Positions 1 to 8,442 of a DNA stretch of 28,266 bases are shown piece by piece (positions within the stretch are counted from its first letter, which is position 1; the number at the start of each line of letters is the position of its first letter). This stretch comes from CAZAYB01 sp964489215 (GTDB lineage: Bacteria; Planctomycetota; Phycisphaerae; Sedimentisphaerales; Anaerohalosphaeraceae), in the NCBI GenBank assembly GCA_964489215.1, contig CAZAYB010000013.1:1-28266 (forward strand), written 5' to 3'. Both the position numbers and the translations under genes were made by a program. The notes under the pieces were generated by a model. It was given only the letters and a program-made list of their open reading frames with translations. It made no database searches and was not told the origin of the DNA.

Positions 1-371
1 ATCTCGAGGATAAAGGCTATCAGGTTACAGACTTCGGCACCGACAGCGCAGACAGATGCGACTATCCGGACTTTATCAAACCGGCCGCGAGGGCTGTTAT
101 ACAGGGCAAATGCGAAAGGGCGATTGTGTTCGGCGGAAGCGGAAACGGAGAAGCAATCGCTGCCAACAAGGTAAAAGGGATACGGGCAGCGCTTTGCTGG
201 GACCTGCGATCGGCAAGGCTTTCAAGAGAGCACAACGACGCAAACGTACTTAGCATGGGCCAGAGAATGCTCGCTATCGAGGAAGTTTACGAAATTATCG
301 ACCTGTGGCTCGGTACCGAATACCAGGGCGGCAGACACGACCAGAGGCTCGAAAAAATAGAGTCGGCTTAA
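1..371 (+). CDS. rpiB: Ribose-5-phosphate isomerase B, 3' part (5' end outside window)
   Basis: The gene enters from the left edge in frame 3 and stops at 369-371, so about 122 C-terminal residues are visible. RpiB interconverts ribose 5-phosphate and ribulose 5-phosphate in the cytoplasm (pentose phosphate pathway). Visible hallmarks are the phosphate-loop and active-site stretch GGSGNGEAIAANKVKGIRAA followed by SREHNDANVLSMGQR, both typical of RpiB/LacAB isomerases. The loop reads GGSGNGE rather than the E. coli-type CGTGIG, so the catalytic base is probably the glutamate, as known for mycobacterial RpiB, and not cysteine. The family is about 145-160 residues, so only a short N-terminal part is missing. 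The C-terminal tail (EYQGGRHDQRLEKIES) is also typical. No neighbour of related function follows, so it probably ends its own transcript. Confidence 0.93.
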   Translation, partial: LEDKGYQVTDFGTDSADRCDYPDFIKPAARAVIQGKCERAIVFGGSGNGEAIAANKVKGIRAALCWDLRSARLSREHNDANVLSMGQRMLAIEEVYEIIDLWLGTEYQGGRHDQRLEKIESA

Positions 372-378
372 ATCACTG

Positions 379-411
379 AAAACCGCCCGGCTAAGTTATA
401 ACCCGGTTTTA
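379..411 (+). terminator. Possible rho-independent terminator after rpiB
   Basis: Eight bases after the rpiB stop, AAAACCG (379-385) pairs with CGGTTTT (404-410). The loop is GC-rich and has its own CCGG repeats. The downstream arm doubles as a short T-run. The loop is long (18 nt), so this is only a moderate candidate. The rest of the 372-599 gap contains a small hairpin (GACGC 542-546 with GCGTC 553-557) in the leader of the next gene and nothing else I recognise. Confidence 0.35.
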
Positions 412-599
412 TCAGACCGCCAGACAGAGGTAGGTAAATATACCGAATTTATCCTGCTAAACGGAAATTACTGGGTAAACTGCCGTGTTTTAGCTTGATT
501 TTAACGTCTTTACCGACTATAACAGAACCTGATGTTATTGAGACGCTAAGGGGCGTCCTGACATTCATATCACTTTTAATGGTTTCAAGGAGGCTGATT

Positions 600-1859
600 A
601 TGTTACGTAATTTCACAGCATGTGCGTTTGTTTTGTTTTTTGTAATTCTTTGCGGATTAGTTACAGCAGGGGAGCTTAACCCGTCATCGCCGCCAGGTTC
701 GACGATGAAAACGCTCGACGAGGTAGAACCTGCAAAAGTGCTCAATCAGGATAACACACCGGGCAACAGCAGCTATGAGTTCATGATCAACCAGCCGGGC
801 AGTTACATTCTTACGGAAAATGTAACCACGACAAAAGGCGGAATCGGTGTTTTTACCGATGATGTTACCATCGACCTGAAAGGCTTTAAGCTTACCTGCA
901 CGAACCCTTCGCCGGGTTATAGCGGAATTTACGGCTCGGAACGCTCTAACATCGAGGTAAAAAACGGCAGCGTTGAAGGCTTTTGCCACGGCGTAAGCTT
1001 CTTAAGCGCCAACACCTCGAACATTAAAATTGCCGGCATAAAGGCAATGAACAATCGATACGACGGTATTGTAACTTACGGCTATACTTCTTCATTTCAC
1101 GAAGGCGGAGGGTTTATCGTTACAGACTGCATCGCTGAAAATAATAATGATGACGGTATCAGCGTAGGAAGCGGCTCTGTCGTGAGCAGATGTATCGCAA
1201 GGAACAATCAGGACGATGGACTTTCAGCTGACGGAAGCTGTAAAATTCAGGATTGTTCGTTTTACTACAACGGAGGTTTCGGATGCGGCGTCAACGCGGG
1301 CAGCTCTGTAACAGGCTGTACCGCTGGAAAAAACGGGGGACAGGGTTTCGCCGTTAACGTAAACTGCTCGGTCATTGACTGTACCGCTTATGATAACGGT
1401 GCAGAGGGCATACAGACAAACGACAACGCAGTCGTTGAAAATTGCAGCTCATACAGTAATTCTTCAAAGGGAATAAAGACAGGCATCGGCTGTGTTGTCA
1501 AAAGTTGTTCCGTTTCCAAAAACTCATCATGGGGCATAGAGACTGACGCTGGCTGTACCATAATCGGCAATACCGTATACTTTAATTACGCAAACGGCAT
1601 CCAGCCAGGCAAAGGAAACGTTATAAAGGATAACTCCGCTTACGAGAATACCGGAGCGGGTATATCGGCGACACCTTTCGGCTGTATCATCGTGGGCAAT
1701 TCGGCAAGAGCTAACGGAAACTACGGCATATACGTTAACGCTCACTGTACTGTCGACCAGAACGCCTGCTACGATAACGACAAGGCCGGTCATGGATACG
1801 CCAATTTATACATAGGCCAACCGTCAACTTGTGCGGTAGGGCTCAATGTCGCACCGTAA
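600..1859 (+). CDS. Secreted right-handed parallel beta-helix repeat protein
   Basis: This is a 419-residue exported protein. The ATG at 600 is chosen because AAGGAGG (587-593) lies 6 nt upstream; the frame stays open back to 495 but has no ribosome site there. The N-terminus is a classic signal peptide (MLRNFTACAF, a hydrophobic run, VTAG). From about residue 50 the chain is built of roughly 22-residue imperfect repeats of the type C-x-A-x-x-N-x-x-x-GI and V-x-x-C-x-A-x-x-N, i.e. PbH1/NosD-like coils stacking Asn and Cys ladders. Proteins of this fold are often polysaccharide lyases or surface carbohydrate-binding proteins, but I see no recognisable lyase active site, so no activity is assigned. 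It ends at CAVGLNVAP without sorting signal or dockerin motif. A second exported protein follows after 80 bp, so the pair may be co-transcribed. Confidence 0.85.
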   Translation: MLRNFTACAFVLFFVILCGLVTAGELNPSSPPGSTMKTLDEVEPAKVLNQDNTPGNSSYEFMINQPGSYILTENVTTTKGGIGVFTDDVTIDLKGFKLTCTNPSPGYSGIYGSERSNIEVKNGSVEGFCHGVSFLSANTSNIKIAGIKAMNNRYDGIVTYGYTSSFHEGGGFIVTDCIAENNNDDGISVGSGSVVSRCIARNNQDDGLSADGSCKIQDCSFYYNGGFGCGVNAGSSVTGCTAGKNGGQGFAVNVNCSVIDCTAYDNGAEGIQTNDNAVVENCSSYSNSSKGIKTGIGCVVKSCSVSKNSSWGIETDAGCTIIGNTVYFNYANGIQPGKGNVIKDNSAYENTGAGISATPFGCIIVGNSARANGNYGIYVNAHCTVDQNACYDNDKAGHGYANLYIGQPSTCAVGLNVAP

Positions 1860-1939
1860 TCAATGGGAAAAATCTGTGATGTTTCGATTGGATATAACTG
1901 GGCCGTGATAAGGACCTGAGAAAAATTCGGAGTTACAAA

Positions 1940-2548
1940 ATGATTATACGATACACATTATTAACGGTTGTTTTGCTTTATGCGGTTTCGATGTGCGGTG
2001 CTGAAAACATAGACCCTTATAACGACGGTGCCCGGTTCGGCTACTGCGAAAACACAGGCTGGCTAAACGCCAAACCATCGCAGGGCCCCGGCGTACATGT
2101 CTATCAAAATCATGTAGAGGGTATGATATGGGCACAGAACATCGGCTGGATTAACCTTTCGCCTGATACCTACGGCGGAATAAGCAATTATAACGGCACA
2201 CTGGATGGTTACGCCTGGGCAGAAAATGTCGGATGGATAAACTTCGACCCATATGTGCCAGGCGAATCAAGGCTCAACGAATACTGCGTCAGAATCGATG
2301 ACGATGGTTACTTTGACGGCTGGGCGTGGGGCGAAAATGTCGGATGGATTCGCTTTGACAAAACCCAAAGCTGGAGCGTAAGGGTCTGCGTTGTGGGAAT
2401 TGACGACTTGCGAAGCTTCGCCGATTACTGGCTTACCGCAAATCCGGCCGGAAACCTTGACCATTTGGGAACGGTAAACTTTGCCGACTACTCCATATTC
2501 GCCCGGTGGTGGCAAAGCTATTGTCCGGATAGCTGGCCGCTCAAATAA
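1940..2548 (+). CDS. Small secreted W-x-x-N-x-GW repeat protein with dockerin-like C-terminus
   Basis: This 202-residue exported protein has a signal peptide (MIIRYTLLTVVLLYAVSMCG). The mature part carries four copies of one aromatic motif: GYCENTGWLNAKP (about 34-46), GMIWAQNIGWINLSP (61-75), GYAWAENVGWINFDP (90-104) and GWAWGENVGWIRFD (117-130). The repeats are 27-29 residues apart, which suggests a small all-beta fold. Residues about 142-185 (VGIDDLRSFADYWL and VNFADYSIFARWW) form two helices resembling the dockerin-like module seen in planctomycete secreted proteins, though the acidic calcium loops are weak. Ribosome-site support (CGGAG at about 1929) is modest. Function is unknown; surface binding or cell-envelope display is a guess. 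A terminator-like hairpin follows. Confidence 0.82.
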   Translation: MIIRYTLLTVVLLYAVSMCGAENIDPYNDGARFGYCENTGWLNAKPSQGPGVHVYQNHVEGMIWAQNIGWINLSPDTYGGISNYNGTLDGYAWAENVGWINFDPYVPGESRLNEYCVRIDDDGYFDGWAWGENVGWIRFDKTQSWSVRVCVVGIDDLRSFADYWLTANPAGNLDHLGTVNFADYSIFARWWQSYCPDSWPLK

Positions 2549-2589
2549 CCAAATCCAGGGCTGCTTATTCGACAAACACGATAAGTTTC

Positions 2590-2641
2590 AGGGAATCTGA
2601 AAAAATGCTTCTTTTGAGGTGTTTCGCCGATTCCCTTTTTA
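2590..2641 (+). terminator. Rho-independent terminator candidate
   Basis: AGGGAATC (2590-2597) pairs perfectly with GATTCCCT (2629-2636) and runs straight into a T-rich tail. The 31-nt loop can extend the stem with GAAA/TTTC. It would end the transcript of the two exported proteins and separate them from the terminase-like gene. Confidence 0.55.
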
Positions 2642-2790
2642 TATACGGGGGCGGTTAAGTAAACGTTTTCTGCACGTAAAGAGCAGGCTTTGCATAAACG
2701 GGGGCAGGCAAAAACAAACTATCCAAATAACAATCAGCATTTGCGCAATTTTCATGGGTAATGTTATGTGTTTTATCAGGGAGATTTTCT

Positions 2791-4269
2791 ATGGCTTCAG
2801 ATGTGCTTTATCAAAACGACAAACCCCGGCCCGGCAGTTTCGAACATGTATTGAGCAGTTTGAAATCGTCCGCCCCGGCAAGCAGGGCACAGCTTAAAAA
2901 TTTCGTGAAGGTGTTTTTCGGCATCGACATACCGGATGTAAGTATATGCCGCGGTCACGCCTCACCGATGGATTATCTTTGGCACAGCTACAGCTGCGAT
3001 AACCGGGAAGATTTAATCAACGGCGACGTCATCGTATGGGCAAACAGAAGCGGCGGAAAAACTCTCATTGCCGCGGTGCTCACTGTCCTGGACTGCATCT
3101 TCAAGCCGGGCTGTCAGTGCCGAATACTCGCAGGCTCAAGCGAACAGGCACAGAGAATGTACGAGTATGTCGCTGATTTCGTATCAGGCAGATTCGCAGA
3201 ATTTATCCATGGCCAGATTCTAAAACACAAGTGCAGCTTTAACAACTCATCAGCGGTAGAGATTATGACACAGTCCCAGCGAAACGTTCGAGGCAGGCAC
3301 GTCCAGAAACTCCGCTGCGATGAGGTCGAGCTTTTCGACCCGGAGGTGCTCGCCGCCTCGAGGTTCATCACAAACAGCACCGATTCGATAAAGGCTTCGA
3401 TGGAGATAACAAGCACTATGCACAAGCCTTACGGTTTAATGCACGACATTACATCAAAGGCCGAAAAAAGCAATACAGCCGTTATGAAATGGTGCATGTG
3501 GGAGGTGATAGAAAAATGCACCGACCGTTCATGCAGCAGATGTCCGTTGTATCAGGATTGCAAAGGCAGGGCAAAAAAGGCAGCAGGATATCTGAAAATT
3601 GACGACTGCATAACCCAGATGCAAAGGTCAAGCAGAGCAGGATTCGAATCTGAAATGCTCTGCAAAAGGCCCACCGTTCACAATGCCGTTTTTCCGCAGT
3701 TCGACCCTCAGCTGCATGTAGATAATGTTGACTACGACCCGAACCTGCCTTTGTACCGCAGTATAGATTTTGGTTTCGTAAACCCGTTCTATTGCTTATG
3801 GATTCAAATCGACGGGCAGGACAACGTACGCGTTATCGACGAATACATAAAACGCAAAGCCACCATAGACGTTCATGCAGAGGCGGTAATACAGCAGACA
3901 CCCTGCGGCGAAGATTCTGTAGTGTGCACGTTTTGCGACCCGGCTGGGGCAGGCAGAAACGATATAACCGGCACAAGCGCTGTTAAGGAGCTGCGAAGAT
4001 TCGGAATAAAACTGCGTTACAAAAAAAGCAGGATACTCGACGGCATTGAACTTATCCGCAGGGCAATACGAAACGGGCAGGGCAAAACCAGCCTGGTAAT
4101 AAACCCCAAATGCAAAAACCTCATCCACGCAATGCAGTGTTACCATTTTAGAAATGATGCTTCCGAATTACCAGACAAAGACGGCGTGTGGGACCACCAG
4201 ATAGACGCTTTACGCTATTTTTTCGTTAATATCGGCTATAATACCCGCCCAACAGGCAGAAGATACTAA
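2791..4269 (+). CDS. Lone phage terminase large subunit-like ATPase/nuclease
   Basis: A 492-residue protein. The ATG at 2791 is preferred over 2761 because GGGAG lies at 2779-2783 with good spacing. The N-terminal half is a packaging-type ATPase: Walker A-like ANRSGGKT (residues 84-91, K90) and Walker B LRCDEVELF with D177-E178. The C-terminal half looks like the RNase H-fold terminase nuclease: SIDFGF (D326), FCDPAG (D383) and DHQIDALRYF (D468/D472) could give the three metal-binding acids. Between them sits a cysteine cluster, C243-x4-C248-x2-C251-x5-C257, which may bind zinc or an iron-sulfur cluster. All key residues look intact, so it is not obviously decayed. No portal, capsid, small terminase or integrase gene is near; neighbours are a secreted protein and a histidine kinase. 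It may be a domesticated or isolated phage gene. Its actual role is unknown. Confidence 0.85.
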   Translation: MASDVLYQNDKPRPGSFEHVLSSLKSSAPASRAQLKNFVKVFFGIDIPDVSICRGHASPMDYLWHSYSCDNREDLINGDVIVWANRSGGKTLIAAVLTVLDCIFKPGCQCRILAGSSEQAQRMYEYVADFVSGRFAEFIHGQILKHKCSFNNSSAVEIMTQSQRNVRGRHVQKLRCDEVELFDPEVLAASRFITNSTDSIKASMEITSTMHKPYGLMHDITSKAEKSNTAVMKWCMWEVIEKCTDRSCSRCPLYQDCKGRAKKAAGYLKIDDCITQMQRSSRAGFESEMLCKRPTVHNAVFPQFDPQLHVDNVDYDPNLPLYRSIDFGFVNPFYCLWIQIDGQDNVRVIDEYIKRKATIDVHAEAVIQQTPCGEDSVVCTFCDPAGAGRNDITGTSAVKELRRFGIKLRYKKSRILDGIELIRRAIRNGQGKTSLVINPKCKNLIHAMQCYHFRNDASELPDKDGVWDHQIDALRYFFVNIGYNTRPTGRRY

Positions 4270-4323
4270 CAGCAGCACGGCGCATTTTATTAGAAATACA
4301 CCTGATTAAAACGGCTTATTTAA

Positions 4324-4351
4324 TTGACAATTTCAATATAAAAATTATAAT
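4324..4351 (+). promoter_or_regulatory. Sigma70-type promoter of first histidine kinase
   Basis: TTGACA at 4324-4329 and TATAAT at 4346-4351 are both exact consensus boxes with a 16-bp AT-rich spacer. The predicted start is near 4358, giving a leader of about 88 nt before the kinase ATG at 4446. Nothing else stands out in the 4270-4445 gap. Confidence 0.75.
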
Positions 4352-4445
4352 GATAATTTGGACTTTTACTCTTGTTGGTTGTTATAGCTTTGCAACTCCG
4401 ACTTAATATTTTCCTATAACTGACAATCAAAAAGGATTGTTTTTT

Positions 4446-6050
4446 ATGTCTTTTTCACAGAACCGGGCAGGTTTGACAAAGCAGAAAAATAATAAAGAGG
4501 TTTTGTATCAGCACTTTCTAAAAGCTGCCATACTCGACAATACCGAGCAGTCTTTTGTCCTTATCGATCGGGACATGAACATTTTAACCTTCAACGATAT
4601 CGCCAAAAAACGTTCCATTGAAATATTAGACGTCAACCTTGAGCAGGGTATGGGGATTCTTGAATTGGTAAAGCCTGAAGATGTTGAGAACTTCAAGTCT
4701 GCTTTTACCAAAGTATTGGCCGGTGAAAGGATAAATTACGAACGTCATTACAAAACGGACAAAATTGAAAAATGGTTCTCCTGTACTCTTTATCCGATTC
4801 TTGATAACAACTCTGATATTCTTGGCGTCTGCTTTAGTGCATTGGATATTACCGTTGTCAAGCAAACGGAAACTGAGCTTAGAAAAAGCATGGACAAGTA
4901 CCGTACCGCTATCGACTTTACATACGACTGGGAGTTCTGGCAGTCCCCTGAAGGTAACTATATTTACGTTTCACCGTCGTGTGAAAGGATAACAGGTTAC
5001 AGCGCCGAGGAATTCATGGATAATCCGTTACTGCAATCTCAGATAACCCACCCTGCGGACAGGCAGAAGGTTGCTGAACATCTCGAGAGAGAGCTTAAGG
5101 ACGCTTCTTACAATGATAACCTTGTCTTTAGAATAATTGACAGACAAGGCAAAATCAAATGGATTAGCCATTTTTGCCAGGCCGTTTATGATTCTGAAAA
5201 TAATTATACCGGAAGACGCGGCAGTCAGCGTGAGGTAACCGACAGAATAAAAGCTGAACAAAAGCTTAAGCAGCTAAACCAAAAACTTTCCATAAGCAAT
5301 CAACAGCTGCAAAGCTTCGTCAGCTTTACCACTCACGATCTGCGAAGTCCGCTTGTAAACATTAAAGGTTTCGCAGGCGAGCTTACCCAAAGCATCGCTC
5401 AGCTAAAATCCATAGTTGCTCAAGCCGATATGAATCAGCAAACCAGGGACAAACTTTCAAAACTGATTGACCAGGACATGGCAGAGGACGTTAGGTTTAT
5501 CAATCATTCCGCTGACAGTATGGAGGTTATGATTGCGGGGCTGAAGAAGCTTTCACAGCCGGGAATGATGGATTTGAAAATAGAACAGCTGGATGTTAAT
5601 AAACTCGTGCAGGAAGTTGTCGATTCAATGAAATTTGAGATAACCACAGCAGATGCACAGGTAGAGTTTGACTCCCTGCCCGATTGCATGGCAGATGAGA
5701 ATATGCTCAGTCAGATATTCAGTAATCTGATAAGCAACGCTGTTAAGTACCGCTCGCAGCAAAGACCGTGCCGAATAAAAATAACCGGTAAACAAAACCG
5801 GCAAATGGCCTATTACAAGATAGAGGATAACGGGATAGGGATAGACAAAGATAATCTGGGGCTGATATTCGAACCTTTTAAGCGTTTGAATAACCATCAC
5901 TCAATAAAAGGCGACGGACTGGGACTTGCAATTGTCAAAAAAATGCTTGAACGCCAGGGGGGCAGCATAAAAGTCCAATCCATTCTGGATAAAGGTACCG
6001 CATTTACAGTATCTCTTTTGGCTTTGCGCGAAATTGCACCGCATATATGA
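4446..6050 (+). CDS. Soluble PAS-PAS sensor histidine kinase
   Basis: A 534-residue kinase. The ATG at 4446 is chosen because AAAAAGGA (4429-4436) is 9 nt upstream. There is no signal peptide or membrane segment, so it senses something in the cytoplasm. Order: PAS domain about 25-130, second PAS_3-like domain about 155-265 (WEFWQSPEGNYIYVSP, ending GSQREVTDR), short coiled coil, HisKA with phospho-acceptor H297 in TTHDLRSPLVNIKGF, then HATPase_c with N-box NLISNAVKYR, G1 DNGIGI, F-box FEPFKRL and G2 GDGLGLAIVKK. All catalytic boxes are intact. No receiver domain or response regulator is nearby, so it is an orphan kinase here. The next gene is a clear paralogue, suggesting local duplication. 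The ligand is unknown; no haem- or flavin-binding signature was recognised. Confidence 0.93.
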   Translation: MSFSQNRAGLTKQKNNKEVLYQHFLKAAILDNTEQSFVLIDRDMNILTFNDIAKKRSIEILDVNLEQGMGILELVKPEDVENFKSAFTKVLAGERINYERHYKTDKIEKWFSCTLYPILDNNSDILGVCFSALDITVVKQTETELRKSMDKYRTAIDFTYDWEFWQSPEGNYIYVSPSCERITGYSAEEFMDNPLLQSQITHPADRQKVAEHLERELKDASYNDNLVFRIIDRQGKIKWISHFCQAVYDSENNYTGRRGSQREVTDRIKAEQKLKQLNQKLSISNQQLQSFVSFTTHDLRSPLVNIKGFAGELTQSIAQLKSIVAQADMNQQTRDKLSKLIDQDMAEDVRFINHSADSMEVMIAGLKKLSQPGMMDLKIEQLDVNKLVQEVVDSMKFEITTADAQVEFDSLPDCMADENMLSQIFSNLISNAVKYRSQQRPCRIKITGKQNRQMAYYKIEDNGIGIDKDNLGLIFEPFKRLNNHHSIKGDGLGLAIVKKMLERQGGSIKVQSILDKGTAFTVSLLALREIAPHI

Positions 6051-6092
6051 ACCCTCCATTTACAAACTGTAAATAATAACTGATTTTCATGC

Positions 6093-6120
6093 TTGAAATC
6101 ATAAATTTCCATGATAGAAT
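6093..6120 (+). promoter_or_regulatory. Sigma70-type promoter of second histidine kinase
   Basis: TTGAAA at 6093-6098 and TAGAAT at 6115-6120 are separated by 16 bp. The predicted start (about 6127) lies downstream of the possible ATGs at 6089 and 6119, which supports 6155 as the true translation start of the next gene. Confidence 0.55.
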
Positions 6121-6154
6121 GAGCATATTCTTTTATGGAATACAAAGGGAACTA

Positions 6155-8167
6155 ATGTCTGAGCAAAACAATTATGGCATAGAAGGGCTTGCGACACACC
6201 TTTCAAGTATTGAGGGCTCTTCACAGGAACTTTTATTTCTTGAGGCGCTTGTTGATATCATTCCGTTTCCTGTTTTCTATAAAAATCAAAATGGAACATA
6301 CATCGGATGCAACAATACTTTCGCAGAGATGATAATCGGACTGCCCAAAAACCAGATAATCGGAAAAACAATATCCGATTTCGAAAGTAACCTGCCAGTC
6401 GATCTTGGTCAGGACTATATCAAAAAGGACTGGGACCTTTTAAAAAAGGGCGGTACGCAGGTTTACGAAAACCAGGTCACCTGTGCAGATGGTATAAAAC
6501 GCAGATTTGTATTCCATAAGTCCACTTTTACGGACCAGCATGACAAAATAGGCGGTATCGTAGGCCTGATGAGGGAGATTACTCTACAAAGACACATCGA
6601 AGAGGAGCTTGTTCGGTCGGATTTGCGTTTCAAAAGTCTGTATGAATCGCTCTCGGCAGGCGCTCTGCTGCAAAGCAGGGACGGAGGAGTCATACACGCC
6701 AACAAGTTCGCCTGCAAGATACTCGGTTTAACCGATGAACAGATACAGGATAAAAGCTCCCTTGATAATGACTGGTGCCTTCAGGATGAGCAGGGTAATG
6801 AAGTGCCCGGCCCGCAGCACCCTTCAATGCAGACTTTCAAAACGGGTATACCTCAGCGCGATCAGCTAAGGTCGGTATACAGCAACGACCCTGCCAGAAA
6901 AAAATGGCTGCTTATAAACACAGAACCCTTCGCCTATGATCAACAGGGCAATGTTTCACAGGTTTTGGTTACCTTTATTGATGTTACTGACAGGATAAAC
7001 GCACAGCAAAAGCAGGCTCAGCTCCAGGGACAGTATGTTGAGCTGTACAACAACCTTCACGATGGTATTGTCTCGACAGACCTGGAAGGCAATTTCCAGG
7101 ACTTCAACAAAGCATATCAGGATATGCTCGGTTATACCAGAGAAGAACTGCTTAAAATGAACTTCTGGCAGATTACACCTCAAAAATGGGCAAAATGGGA
7201 AAATGATAATATCGTTGCAGATAAAATTTTCAAACTCGGATACTCCGGCTTCTACGAAAAGGAATACATAAAAAAGGACGGCACTGTTTTACCGGTCCAG
7301 ATAAACGCATACCTTAAGACTGACAGCCGAGGAAAGCCCGTCGGTATGTGGGCTTTTGTACATGACATTACAAACCGAAAGAGATACGAGAACAGACTTA
7401 AAAGGCTTAACGCAATATTAAAGGCAAAAAACGAGGAACTCCAGAGCTTTGTTTACATTACCAGTCATGACCTCAGATCTCCGCTTGTGAATATAAAAGG
7501 CTTTTCCGGCGAGCTTCAAAGGGACAGTGAGAGCCTGTTTGAAATCCTCGAAAAAATTAATCTCGAGGACCCTCAGCTTAAAAAGCAGATTCATCAGCTG
7601 ATAAAAGAAGACATCAGGGAAGATTTGCATTTTATAACCGCAAGCGCCGAAAAAATGGAGCATCAGCTACACGGCCTGCTCAAGCTTTCCAGGCTCGGTA
7701 AACTGGACCTCCAGATGGAAAGAGTCGACATGAACGAGCTTGTAAATAACGTGCTTAGACTGATGAACTTTGAAATCGGCGACAGTAATGCAAACATCAA
7801 GGTCAGCAAACTTCACGATTGTATGGCAGACCCGAGCCAGATTACGCAGGTATTTACCAATCTGATAGGAAATGCCATTAACTATTCTCAGCCTCAAAGG
7901 GAGATTAATATCTCAATCGAGTCAAAGGAAAACAAAAAGGAAATTATATACTCGGTCGCCGACAACGGCCGAGGAATAGAGCCCGAGTATCTCGACCAGA
8001 TATTTGAAATGTTCAATCGGTTGAATCCGGAAGACGGGCATAAAGGGGAGGGACTGGGCCTTACCATCGTTAAAAGAATCATAAGCAGACATCAGGGCAG
8101 GATATGGGCTGAATCTTCAGTTGGTCAGGGCACAACTTTCTATTTCACACTGCCGGTGCCTGAATAA
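6155..8167 (+). CDS. Soluble triple-PAS sensor histidine kinase
   Basis: A 670-residue kinase. The frame is open from 6089, but the ATG at 6155 has AAAGGGA (6144-6150) just upstream and lies after the predicted promoter. No membrane segment is seen. Domains: PAS about 35-145 (IPFPVFYKNQNGTYIGCN), PAS about 155-285 (SAGALLQSRDGGVIHANKF), PAS/PAC about 300-410 (GIVSTDLEGNFQDFNKAYQ, ending FVHDITNRK), coiled coil, HisKA with H438 in TSHDLRSPLVNIKGF, and HATPase_c with NLIGNAINY, DNGRGI, FEMFNRLN and GEGLGLTIVKR. The catalytic core closely resembles that of the kinase upstream, sharing the block HDLRSPLVNIKGF, so the two are paralogues differing in number of sensor domains. No response regulator is visible. 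The pair may respond to different cues but share a partner encoded elsewhere (inference). Confidence 0.93.
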   Translation: MSEQNNYGIEGLATHLSSIEGSSQELLFLEALVDIIPFPVFYKNQNGTYIGCNNTFAEMIIGLPKNQIIGKTISDFESNLPVDLGQDYIKKDWDLLKKGGTQVYENQVTCADGIKRRFVFHKSTFTDQHDKIGGIVGLMREITLQRHIEEELVRSDLRFKSLYESLSAGALLQSRDGGVIHANKFACKILGLTDEQIQDKSSLDNDWCLQDEQGNEVPGPQHPSMQTFKTGIPQRDQLRSVYSNDPARKKWLLINTEPFAYDQQGNVSQVLVTFIDVTDRINAQQKQAQLQGQYVELYNNLHDGIVSTDLEGNFQDFNKAYQDMLGYTREELLKMNFWQITPQKWAKWENDNIVADKIFKLGYSGFYEKEYIKKDGTVLPVQINAYLKTDSRGKPVGMWAFVHDITNRKRYENRLKRLNAILKAKNEELQSFVYITSHDLRSPLVNIKGFSGELQRDSESLFEILEKINLEDPQLKKQIHQLIKEDIREDLHFITASAEKMEHQLHGLLKLSRLGKLDLQMERVDMNELVNNVLRLMNFEIGDSNANIKVSKLHDCMADPSQITQVFTNLIGNAINYSQPQREINISIESKENKKEIIYSVADNGRGIEPEYLDQIFEMFNRLNPEDGHKGEGLGLTIVKRIISRHQGRIWAESSVGQGTTFYFTLPVPE

Positions 8168-8217
8168 TATTCACAACAGCGGTCTTTTTTTCTATTTTCA
8201 GGTTTTTTTTTAATTTC

Positions 8218-8247
8218 TTGACAAAAACACCGGCAAGTCACTATTAT
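8218..8247 (+). promoter_or_regulatory. Promoter of tRNA-Arg
   Basis: TTGACA (8218-8223) and TATTAT (8242-8247) are spaced 18 bp and end 18 bp before the tRNA, as expected for a short-leader tRNA transcript. The preceding 8168-8217 stretch is T-rich without a clear hairpin. Confidence 0.6.
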
Positions 8248-8265
8248 ATGAAGCTTTGAAAACGT

Positions 8266-8339
8266 GCGCCCGTAGCTCAGTTGGATAGAGCAACGGATTT
8301 CTAATCCGTAGGTCCCGTGTTCGAATCGCGGCGGGCGTG
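8266..8339 (+). tRNA. tRNA-Arg (anticodon TCT)
   Basis: A 74-nt cloverleaf is visible. The acceptor GCGCCCG (8266-8272) pairs with CGGGCGT (8332-8338), with one G-T wobble at the end. The D arm is GCTC/GAGC, and the anticodon stem ACGGA/TCCGT closes the loop TTTCTAA, with anticodon TCT at 8300-8302. The T arm is CCGTG-TTCGAAT-CGCGG, and the discriminator is G at 8339. CCA is not encoded. A T-run follows directly and may stop transcription. It reads AGA codons and is a typical integration target: a mobile-element remnant lies immediately downstream. Confidence 0.95.
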
Positions 8340-8420
8340 TTTTTTTAAACCATTTGTAAATAACAACTTACATTTTTAACTTCTTCTTTTGAAGTATCCA
8401 AAACAGACGTTTTATCCCAA

Positions 8421-8442
8421 AGTTCGTCAATAGTTCGTCAAT
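8421..8442. repeat. Tandem 11-bp duplication
   Basis: AGTTCGTCAAT occurs twice head-to-tail at 8421-8431 and 8432-8442. It overlaps the 3' end of the chimeric minus-strand ORF; the duplication shifts the frame and supplies its TGA stop. Confidence 0.8.

Noticed and set aside
495..599. Upstream extension of the beta-helix ORF
   Set aside because: No ribosome site at 495; the ATG at 600 has AAGGAGG and a clean signal peptide.
2619..2897. 92-codon plus-strand frame before the terminase-like gene
   Set aside because: Overlaps the terminator and the real terminase start; no ribosome site or domain.
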